5,277 bases of DNA from Chitinophagaceae bacterium (GTDB taxonomy: Bacteria; Bacteroidota; Bacteroidia; Chitinophagales; Chitinophagaceae): NCBI GenBank assembly GCA_947452875.1, contig CANGEZ010000172.1:1-5277 (forward strand). Direction: 5' to 3'. Below the pieces are notes generated by a model. The model had not been told where the DNA came from. It did no database searches and saw nothing but the letters and a program-made list of their open reading frames with translations. This document shows positions 1-5,277 of the stretch, one piece after another (the first letter of the stretch is position 1; the number at the start of each line of letters is the position of its first letter). The translations under genes were made by a program, and so were the position numbers.

Positions 1-2207
1 AAAGAAAAATGCTTGGGCATGAAACCACGCATCTTGCTTAAGGGTTGCGACGAATATAAATCTCTTATTTCATCATAAGCTTTTATATAAGTAATCGGAT
101 TGCTTCTGCTCGATTTACCAATTGGATTCTGGTCAATCATTTCAATCTGCGCAATGCTATCGGTATCACCCGTAATCGCACGATAAGAACCAGGCTTGTC
201 TGTAAAATCACCTTTCATTTTTTTCAAGGCAGGATACAAAATCTTTTTAACCAAAGTTGTTTTACCGCTTCCACTCACGCCACTAACGGCGCATAGTACA
301 TGCAATGGAAATTCTACGTTAATGTTTTGCAAGTTGTTTTCTCTGGCGCCTTCCACCACAATGCTGCTGTTCCATTTTCTAAGAACTTTTGGTGGCTCTA
401 TTTTGTAATCGCCGGATAAATACTTTCCGGTCAGACTTTTTTTATTAGTGATGATCTCATTGTAATCACCTGAAGCTGTTACCTCTCCACCCAAATGACT
501 TGCCAATGGTCCCATATCAATAATATGGTCGGCTTCTCTCATCATCATTTCATCGTGTTCTACTACCACAACGGTATTGCCTAAATCTCTCAGTTCTTTC
601 AACACCGCAATCAGTCTTTCTGTATCTCTGCTGTGTAAACCGATGGAAGGCTCATCTAAAATGTATAATGAATCTGTTAAGTTGCTGCCCAAACTTCTCG
701 TCAATTGTATACGTTGACTTTCACCGCCGCTTAAGGAATTGGCCAATCGACTTAAAGACAAATAGCCCAAACCTACATCAATCAATGTTTTTAAACGATG
801 ATGGATTTCAATCAGAATTCTTTTAGCCACTTGATTATCATATTCACTCAATTTCAATTTATCAAACCACACTTTTAAATCCTTAACTGGCCATTCGCAG
901 AGTTCGCCGATATGTTTACCGCCCACTTTAATATATAAAGCTTCTTTTCTTAAGCGGTAACCGTTACAATCTGGACATAATGTTCTTCCTCTGTATCGGC
1001 TCAATAAGACGCGGTATTGTACTTTATATAAATTCTGTTCTACTTCTTTAAAGAAATCATTGATGCCGTTCACATGCTCATTGCCATTCCACAGGGCATC
1101 TAATTGAGCCTTGTTTAAATCCGCAATCGGTTTATGAACAGGGAAATCAAATCGCTTGGCAGCGCGTATGAAAGCATCTTTCCAGATACTTAGCTTTTCT
1201 CCTTTCCATGGAGCTACTGCATCTTCATACAAACTGAGATTGGTATTGGGAATCACCAAATCACGATCAACGCCCAATACTTGTGAAAAGCCTTCGCAAG
1301 TTGGACATGCACCAAATGGGTTATTAAAAGAAAATAAATTAGGAACCGGTTCTTCAAAAACCAAACCATCCAATTCAAATTTATTGCTGAAAGAAATGGT
1401 CGTCTTATCATTCACCAATAATTGCATTGAACCTTCACCTTCATAAAAAGCAGTATTCACCGAATCGGCGATACGATGCATATCATCTTCATCGAATGCT
1501 TTCTTTACAATTCTGTCGATTAATAAAAATACAGTTGCAACTTCTTTCTTTGATTTCTTGTTTTTGAAAATATCATTAGAAACATCATTCAACAAATCTT
1601 CAATCCGTAAAATGGTATTGTTAAAATAAATTCTGGAGAAGCCTTTTTGTAATAATATATTCAACTCTTCGTTTACTTCACGGTGGGCACTCATTTTAAA
1701 ATTCACCAACATGAGTACCTTATCGCCATCTTTAAGTTTATTGATGGCATTCACCACATCGGCAACATCATCTTTTTTTACTTCGTTGCCACTGATTGGA
1801 GAAATTGTTTTTCCTGCACGTGCAAATAACAAACGCAAGTAATCATAAATTTCAGTCATACTGCCAACGGTACTGCGTGGTGTTCTGGTAATTACTTTTT
1901 GTTCAATCGCAATCGCTGGACATAAACCATGAATATAATCTACATCAGGTTTATTCATTCGCTGCATAAACTGACGAGCATACGCACTCAAGCTTTCTGC
2001 ATAACGACGTTGTCCTTCTGCAAACAAAGTATCGATAGTTAATGAAGATTTTCCTGATCCGGATACACCAGTAACCACTACTAATTTATTTCGTGGTATC
2101 GTTACCGTTATGTTCTTCAGATTATGTACTCTCGCACCATGAATTACAATATCATTATTCTTGATTAATGATTCTTTTTTCTTCTTTTCTGCTTTTACTG
2201 TTCCCAT
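1..2207 (-). CDS. uvrA: UvrA, excinuclease ABC subunit A (3' end cut by window edge)
   Basis: UvrA is the ABC-type ATPase that dimerises, finds bulky or helix-distorting DNA lesions and loads UvrB in nucleotide excision repair; it acts in the cytoplasm on the chromosome. The open frame runs unbroken for 735 codons from the ATG at 2207 to the left edge. Visible parts: first Walker A GVSGSGKSS (about residues 47-55, Lys53); the UvrB-binding region with YAESLSAYARQF and PRSTVGSMTEIYDYLRLLFAR (about 69-130); FSFNNPFGACPTCEG (292-306); RGRTLCPDCNGYRL (406-419); ABC signature LSGGESQR (492-499); Walker B with LYILDEPSIGLH (514-525); His switch VVEHDEMM (548-555); and the second Walker A GVSGSGKTT around Lys649. 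The visible part ends at RGFMPKHFS, just before the C-terminal zinc module, so about 200 residues are missing compared with a usual length near 940. The first CxxC of zinc module 1 is absent (see findings). The lysine-rich start (MGTVKAEKKKKES) suits the position before the conserved VIHGARVHNLKN. It is divergent from the sigma factor gene. Confidence 0.97.
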   Translation of the reverse strand, partial: MGTVKAEKKKKESLIKNNDIVIHGARVHNLKNITVTIPRNKLVVVTGVSGSGKSSLTIDTLFAEGQRRYAESLSAYARQFMQRMNKPDVDYIHGLCPAIAIEQKVITRTPRSTVGSMTEIYDYLRLLFARAGKTISPISGNEVKKDDVADVVNAINKLKDGDKVLMLVNFKMSAHREVNEELNILLQKGFSRIYFNNTILRIEDLLNDVSNDIFKNKKSKKEVATVFLLIDRIVKKAFDEDDMHRIADSVNTAFYEGEGSMQLLVNDKTTISFSNKFELDGLVFEEPVPNLFSFNNPFGACPTCEGFSQVLGVDRDLVIPNTNLSLYEDAVAPWKGEKLSIWKDAFIRAAKRFDFPVHKPIADLNKAQLDALWNGNEHVNGINDFFKEVEQNLYKVQYRVLLSRYRGRTLCPDCNGYRLRKEALYIKVGGKHIGELCEWPVKDLKVWFDKLKLSEYDNQVAKRILIEIHHRLKTLIDVGLGYLSLSRLANSLSGGESQRIQLTRSLGSNLTDSLYILDEPSIGLHSRDTERLIAVLKELRDLGNTVVVVEHDEMMMREADHIIDMGPLASHLGGEVTASGDYNEIITNKKSLTGKYLSGDYKIEPPKVLRKWNSSIVVEGARENNLQNINVEFPLHVLCAVSGVSGSGKTTLVKKILYPALKKMKGDFTDKPGSYRAITGDTDSIAQIEMIDQNPIGKSSRSNPITYIKAYDEIRDLYSSQPLSKMRGFMPKHFS

Positions 2208-2250
2208 ATAATACTGCGAAAATAGGCTAAGAATACGGATTTTACTGATG

Positions 2251-2330
2251 TTTTACGCCTTGTTGATAAATATACTGCGTAAAACTACGTATGGTTTCTG
2301 AGCACTAGTACTCGATTTTTGATTTTACGC
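2251..2330. repeat. Three copies of TTTTACGC in mixed orientation
   Basis: TTTTACGC occurs at 2251-2258 and 2323-2330, and its exact reverse complement GCGTAAAA at 2277-2284. The first two form an inverted repeat with an 18-nt spacer; the third is a direct copy about 20 bp upstream of the -33 element of the sigma factor promoter. A partial fourth copy, GATTTTACTG, sits at 2238-2247. Three 8-mer copies within 80 bp in a divergent regulatory region could be binding sites for a transcription factor that serves uvrA, the sigma gene or both. The repeats are directly visible; the regulatory role is inferred. Confidence 0.45.
2300..2313. promoter_or_regulatory. 14-bp near-palindrome, possible operator
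   Basis: GAGCACTAGTACTC is symmetric at 12 of 14 positions (only 2303 and 2310 do not pair), centred on ACTAGT. It lies about 93 bp upstream of the uvrA start and about 40 bp upstream of the -33 element for the sigma factor, and between the second and third TTTTACGC copies. Its size and symmetry fit a dimeric repressor or activator site. It does not match the LexA boxes I know from Proteobacteria or Gram-positives, so no regulator is named. Confidence 0.35.
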
Positions 2331-2350
2331 AAAAAATGTTTTAAAAATAT

Positions 2351-2380
2351 TTTGAATGGTGATTTTTAACTCTATTTTTG
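2351..2380 (+). promoter_or_regulatory. Bacteroidota-type promoter for the sigma factor gene
   Basis: TTTG at 2351-2354 is followed after 18 nt by TATTTTTG at 2373-2380, a full match to the TAnnTTTG -7 element that the primary sigma factor of Bacteroidota recognises together with a -33 TTTG. The transcript would then start near 2385-2388. This gives a leader of about 120 nt before the ATG at 2506 and rules out the in-frame ATG at 2356 as the translation start. The match is read from sequence; promoter activity is inferred. Confidence 0.6.
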
Positions 2381-2413
2381 AAGTCCAATATCCAAACGAA
2401 GTGAAAAGCCGCC

Positions 2414-2491
2414 ATGAGTTACTACAAAGCAGCTTCCGCGAAAATTCTCTCTCTTTTGGAAATTTTAAAACCAATGTCCTTAACCAATTAA
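2414..2491 (+). other. Possible 25-codon upstream ORF in the sigma factor leader
   Basis: Within the predicted leader, ATG at 2414 opens a frame (different from the sigma frame) that starts MSYYKAASAKILSLLE and stops with TAA at 2489-2491, 14 nt before the sigma factor ATG. The position would allow translational coupling or leader-peptide control. There is no clear ribosome binding site, the peptide has no recognised family, and short ORFs of this size arise by chance, so this is tentative. Confidence 0.2.
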
Positions 2492-2505
2492 AACCTGTAG
2501 TTATC

Positions 2506-3087
2506 ATGAAAAATCTTTCTACTCTAACCGACCAACAATTAGTACGTTCTTACATGGACGGAAACGCAAATGCTCTTTCTGTATTAGTTGAGCGTTACAA
2601 AGACAAAATTTTCACATCTATTTACTTATTAGTAAAAGACAAGTATTTAGCTGAAGACATTTTCCAGGATGTATTTATCCGTATCATCGACACATTAAGA
2701 AATGGTCGTTATACAGACGAAGGTAAATTCTTACCATGGGCAATGCGTATTGCTCACAACATGTGTGTTGATCATTTCAGAAAAGTAAAAAGAAGCCCAA
2801 GCATCAAAACTAGCGACGATCATGATATTTTCGAAGTATTGAATTTCTCTGAAGCCGGTGCTGATCAAAAAATAATGGCTGGTCAGAGTCATGACCGTGT
2901 TAGAAAAATGGTAGATATGCTTCCTGAAGATCAAAAAGAAGTAATCATCTTACGTCACTATGCTGATTTAAGCTTTAAAGAAATCGCTGATTTGACCAAC
3001 TGCAGTATCAACACTGCTTTAGGAAGAATGCGTTATGGTTTGATTAACCTACGCAAAATGATGACTGAAAAACAAATTGCCCTTTAA
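2506..3087 (+). CDS. ECF (RpoE-like) RNA polymerase sigma factor
   Basis: This 193-residue protein belongs to the sigma-70 family, ECF group, which directs RNA polymerase to a special promoter set. Region 2 spans about residues 20-95: YLAEDIFQDVFIRI (47-60) is the core-binding 2.2 part, and FLPWAMRIAHNMCVDHFRKVKR (75-96) the -10-recognition 2.3/2.4 part. A variable linker rich in Asp, Ser and Lys follows (97-128). Region 4 spans about 131-186, with LPEDQKEVIILRHYADLSF (139-157) and the helix-turn-helix KEIADLTNCSINTALGRMRYGLINLRK (158-184). Start choice: ATG 2506 gives the typical N-terminus (MKNLSTLTDQQLVRSYMDGN) and lies downstream of the predicted promoter; the in-frame ATG at 2356 does not. 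There is no Shine-Dalgarno site, as is usual in Bacteroidota. No anti-sigma gene follows; the next gene is convergent. The protein closely resembles a widespread orphan sigma factor of this phylum. Its regulon cannot be told from the window. Confidence 0.95.
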   Translation: MKNLSTLTDQQLVRSYMDGNANALSVLVERYKDKIFTSIYLLVKDKYLAEDIFQDVFIRIIDTLRNGRYTDEGKFLPWAMRIAHNMCVDHFRKVKRSPSIKTSDDHDIFEVLNFSEAGADQKIMAGQSHDRVRKMVDMLPEDQKEVIILRHYADLSFKEIADLTNCSINTALGRMRYGLINLRKMMTEKQIAL

Positions 3088-3112
3088 TATTTTGTATACC
3101 CCTGAAACCATT

Positions 3113-3150
3113 TAGCAACTCTCATTCAATTGAGAGTTGCTATTTTTTTT
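3113..3150 (+). terminator. Rho-independent terminator of the sigma factor gene
   Basis: A perfect 12-bp stem, TAGCAACTCTCA (3113-3124) with TGAGAGTTGCTA (3131-3142), has a 6-nt loop and is followed directly by eight T (3143-3150). It lies 25 nt after the sigma factor stop codon. The distal arm contains the stop codon of the convergent dsbD gene (3140-3142), and the T-run encodes its last lysines. In the minus direction no T-run follows the hairpin, so it should work for the plus strand only. Confidence 0.88.
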
Positions 3151-5134
3151 GGAAGGTTTCGAGCCCGCATTTCAACCACTCCAAATAATCAGATTTACTA
3201 TCTGTATAACCAACAGGATGATTTAATAAAACTTCATCAGTGTTAATGATCGCATATAAAGGCTGGGCGTTATTAGCAAAATTCTCTGTTTCAAAAGTGG
3301 CCCATAAATCTCCGTAAGTAACGATTTCTTTATTAGCACCATCTTTTGTTTTGTAAGTAAACTGTTGTGATACAGGTAAAGCTTTTTTATCATCAACATA
3401 CAATGAAACAACAATAAAATTATCAACCATCATTTTATTTACATCTGCATCGCTCCAAATATTCTCTTCTGTTCTTCTGCAATTAACACAGGCATATCCG
3501 GTAAAATCGAGTAAAATTGGCTTTTTTTCTGCTTTTGCCATTTCCAATCCTTCTGTATAATTTTTTGTACATCTCAAATTGAAAATACAATCTGATTTCT
3601 TTTCGTAGATGCTATAATATAACGGTGGTGGGAAGCCGCTGATTAATTTAAGATTTGCATATTTGGTATTGGTAACACCGGGAATCAAATACAATGTAAA
3701 TAGTAACACCAGATAACCCAATATTTTTCTGGCTTTTGTAATATTTGGATAAAGACTATCGTGCTTGAATTTGATTTTACCCAAAATGTATAAACTCAAT
3801 AAAAATCCTACAATAATCCAAACGCCGATAAATATTTCTCTTTTCAAAATCCCCCAATGTTTTACCAAATCAGCATTTGATAAAAATTTAAATGCCAGTG
3901 CTAGTTCAAGAAATCCCAAAACAACTTTTACAGTATTTAACCAGCCACCTGATTTGGGTATAGAATGTAACCATTTGGGAAACATGGCAAACAAGGCAAA
4001 AGGCAAGGCCAGCGCCAATCCAAATCCACCCATACCGAAAGTAAGTTGCATGGCTCCCCCATTTGTTGCCAAAGAGCCCGCCAATAAAGAACCTAAAATA
4101 GGACCCGTACAAGAAAATGAAACCAAAGCCAACGTTAATGCCATAAAGAAAATACCCAAAACATTTCCAACACCTGCTTTGCTATCAGCGCCAGATGAAA
4201 TGCTTGCAGGCAATGTAATTTCATAAAACCCAAAAAATGAAAAAGCGAAAAATACAAATACAATAAAGAAAACAACATTCAGATAAACATTGGTGGAAAT
4301 GTTATTTAAAAATTCAGGATTGATAGAATCTAAAAAATGAAACGGCAAACTCAATAATACATAAATCAAGAAGATAAAAAAGCCATATAAAAAAGCATTT
4401 GAAACGCCTTCTTTTTTTGAATGCGCTTTCTTGGTGAAAAATGAAACGGTTAATGGAATCATTGGAAACACACACGGCGTCAACAATGCAATCAATCCGC
4501 CCAAAAAGCCAATAAAGAAAATGCCCATCAAACTTTTCGACATGGTATCTTCTTCAGGTTTTTGAGCAACGCCACATTGACTTATTGGTTTATTAATATC
4601 AATCGAAGGCTTTAAAATAGAAAATGTTTTTTCTGCTGATGCACTTTGATTGATAACTACTTTAATTTTCTGTTCATCAGTGATAAAATTGTTACCACTG
4701 GCGGATTCATATTTCAATAGTATTTTTATTGCAGCAGGAAAAACACCTTTACAGGTAATCAATTGTGTAAACACAAGACTATCCTGATAAACCAGCTTTT
4801 GCTTGTTTTCAAAAACTTCATCATTGATACTTGCCGTTTTGGAACTTATTACTAATTTTTCTGCACTTAAAGTTGAGTCATCAATAAATACAACTGGACC
4901 CGCTAAATCTTCAGCTACATCTGTTGCATATATATGCCAGGTCTTGGGGATTTCGCCTTTAACCGACAACTTAATTTGAGTATCATTTATTTTTTCAAAA
5001 CCCACTGTCCAGCCAATTGGCGCGGCATCCAAGCTTCCACTGGAAACAGACATGGTTGTGCTGTCTTGTGCATTTGTAATGATTGAAAATAAAAAAGCAG
5101 TTAAAAGAAGCGGGATTGATTTAAATACATTCAT
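3140..5134 (-). CDS. dsbD: DsbD-type thiol:disulfide interchange protein (inner membrane)
   Basis: DsbD carries electrons from cytoplasmic thioredoxin across the inner membrane to periplasmic thiol proteins. The 664 residues show: a signal peptide (1 to about 23, ending TNAQ); a periplasmic alpha-like domain (about 28-165); a membrane domain with about eight helices (about 201-487), with the redox cysteines in LLTPCVFPMIP (Cys221) and FSCTGPILG (Cys342); and a periplasmic thioredoxin domain (about 525-660) with DFTGYACVNCRR (Cys549, Cys552). The length is slightly above the roughly 565 of E. coli. Oddities: the alpha-like domain lacks the catalytic Cys pair; at the aligned place are Ala145 and Phe150. 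Further cysteines are Cys128, Cys187 (in ISQCG, just before helix 1), Cys516 and Cys522 (between helix 8 and the thioredoxin domain) and Cys656. The ATG at 5134 opens directly on the signal peptide. The gene follows, in the same direction, a gene for a separate alpha-type domain, with a hairpin in the 54-nt gap. It could also be called a cytochrome c biogenesis (CcdA/DipZ-type) protein, but the three-part structure favours DsbD. Confidence 0.95.
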   Translation of the reverse strand: MNVFKSIPLLLTAFLFSIITNAQDSTTMSVSSGSLDAAPIGWTVGFEKINDTQIKLSVKGEIPKTWHIYATDVAEDLAGPVVFIDDSTLSAEKLVISSKTASINDEVFENKQKLVYQDSLVFTQLITCKGVFPAAIKILLKYESASGNNFITDEQKIKVVINQSASAEKTFSILKPSIDINKPISQCGVAQKPEEDTMSKSLMGIFFIGFLGGLIALLTPCVFPMIPLTVSFFTKKAHSKKEGVSNAFLYGFFIFLIYVLLSLPFHFLDSINPEFLNNISTNVYLNVVFFIVFVFFAFSFFGFYEITLPASISSGADSKAGVGNVLGIFFMALTLALVSFSCTGPILGSLLAGSLATNGGAMQLTFGMGGFGLALALPFALFAMFPKWLHSIPKSGGWLNTVKVVLGFLELALAFKFLSNADLVKHWGILKREIFIGVWIIVGFLLSLYILGKIKFKHDSLYPNITKARKILGYLVLLFTLYLIPGVTNTKYANLKLISGFPPPLYYSIYEKKSDCIFNLRCTKNYTEGLEMAKAEKKPILLDFTGYACVNCRRTEENIWSDADVNKMMVDNFIVVSLYVDDKKALPVSQQFTYKTKDGANKEIVTYGDLWATFETENFANNAQPLYAIINTDEVLLNHPVGYTDSKSDYLEWLKCGLETFQKK

Positions 5135-5140
5135 GTTGTA

Positions 5141-5171
5141 AAAATAAAAAATCCCGATTGATTTCGGGATT
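5141..5171 (-). terminator. Rho-independent terminator or attenuator before dsbD
   Basis: On the minus strand the 8-bp stem AATCCCGA/TCGGGATT (5171-5164 with 5157-5150, 6-nt loop) is followed by TTTTTATTTT (5150-5141). It lies 17 nt after the stop codon of the upstream gene and ends only about 6 nt before the dsbD ATG. It can end the upstream transcript, or, if incomplete, set the ratio of upstream protein to DsbD. In the plus direction no T-run follows the stem. Confidence 0.78.
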
Positions 5172-5188
5172 GTTATGGAGAATATTAG

Positions 5189-5277
5189 TTATTTACTTTC
5201 CAGCTTGATGGAAAAAGGAATTTCTTTTTGAGGCAGGCATCTTCTGTCATTGCAAACCATATATACCACTGAGCCTT
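5189..5277 (-). CDS. C-terminus of a stand-alone DsbD alpha-domain-like protein (5' end cut by window edge)
   Basis: Only the last 28 codons are in the window, read from 5275 to the TAA at 5191-5189: GSVVYMVCNDRRCLP, then QKEIPFSIKLESK. The YMxCNDxxCLP motif is the redox-active CX4C segment near the end of DsbD N-terminal (alpha) domains in Bacteroidota, followed by a last beta strand (IPFSIKL). In a full DsbD a membrane domain would follow, but here the frame stops, so the protein probably is a separate periplasmic alpha domain that receives electrons from a DsbD and passes them to substrates. Its direction and position just upstream of dsbD, 54 nt away, agree with that. The other two minus-strand frames either stop early or give no known motif. 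The rest of the protein, including any signal peptide, cannot be seen, so other N-terminal domains are possible. Confidence 0.8.
   Translation of the reverse strand, partial: GSVVYMVCNDRRCLPQKEIPFSIKLESK

Larger units (their letters stand above)
2208..2505. other. Divergent intergenic region between uvrA and the sigma factor gene
   Basis: This is 298 bp between two outward-facing starts, without a convincing protein gene. It holds three TTTTACGC motifs (2251-2330), a near-palindrome (2300-2313), a good rightward promoter (2351-2380), and then a leader of about 120 nt before the sigma factor ATG, which contains a possible 25-codon upstream ORF. No equally good promoter could be found for uvrA on the minus strand. 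The frame of the sigma factor is open back to an ATG at 2356, but that ATG lies upstream of the -7 element and the extra 50 residues resemble no sigma factor N-terminus, so I treat this stretch as non-coding. Confidence 0.7.

Noticed and set aside
196..408. 70-codon open frame on the plus strand.
   Set aside because: It is antisense to the second Walker A region of uvrA; a shadow of the real gene.
1156..1446. 96-codon open frame on the plus strand.
   Set aside because: It lies fully opposite the well-supported uvrA and has no recognisable domain.
2217..2224. TATTTTCG on the minus strand as a -7 element for uvrA.
   Set aside because: It has one mismatch in the most conserved part (TTCG for TTTG), no TTG at a suitable distance upstream, and would leave almost no leader before the ATG.
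2348..2354. TATTTTG as an alternative -7 element for the sigma factor gene.
   Set aside because: It is one base too short for TAnnTTTG; the same bases fit better as the -33 element of the promoter at 2351-2380.
2356..2505. In-frame N-terminal extension of the sigma factor (ATG at 2356, 50 more residues).
   Set aside because: The start lies upstream of the -7 element, the added residues resemble no sigma factor, and ATG 2506 gives the usual N-terminus and length.
3765..4226. 153-codon open frame on the plus strand.
   Set aside because: It is antisense to the membrane part of dsbD, in a region with strong codon bias, has low-complexity Pro/Asn/Lys composition and no family resemblance.
5187..5277. 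Reading the right edge in another minus-strand frame (ending FPSSWKVNN).
   Set aside because: That frame has no family motif, while the frame ending at 5189 shows the YMxCNDxxCLP signature.

Overview
The window comes from an AT-rich bacterial chromosome, very probably a member of the Bacteroidota (possibly the Chitinophagales, which is less certain). Four things point there: a TTTG...TAnnTTTG promoter of the Bacteroidota type, the absence of clear Shine-Dalgarno sites before the starts, a UvrA with a 'FELDG' segment in place of the first Cys pair of zinc module 1, and a stand-alone RpoE-like ECF sigma factor of a form common in that phylum.

Layout, left to right. Positions 1-2207 (minus strand) hold the first ~735 codons of uvrA, the nucleotide excision repair damage sensor; its C-terminal quarter lies outside the window. 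Positions 2208-2505 are a divergent intergenic region. It carries three copies of TTTTACGC in mixed orientation, a 14-bp near-palindrome, and a good Bacteroidota promoter that fires rightward. Positions 2506-3087 (plus strand) encode a 193-residue ECF sigma factor with a leader of about 120 nt and no neighbouring anti-sigma gene. Its terminator hairpin (3113-3150) overlaps the 3' end of the convergent dsbD gene. Positions 3140-5134 (minus strand) encode a 664-residue DsbD-type thiol:disulfide interchange protein: signal peptide, periplasmic alpha-like domain, eight-helix membrane domain, C-terminal thioredoxin domain. Upstream of it, a minus-strand terminator hairpin lies 54 nt or less from the dsbD start. 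At the right edge is the last part of another minus-strand gene (5189-5277), whose C-terminus has the CNDRRCLP motif of a DsbD alpha domain.

The most interesting point is at the right end. The alpha-like domain of the full DsbD has lost both catalytic cysteines, while the separate upstream gene ends with an intact CX4C motif of exactly that domain and then stops, without any membrane segment after it. This suggests that the periplasmic output domain of DsbD is supplied in trans by a separately encoded protein, with a terminator/attenuator between the two genes. The rest of the window (uvrA, the sigma factor) looks like ordinary core genome, apart from the unexplained motifs in the divergent regulatory region.
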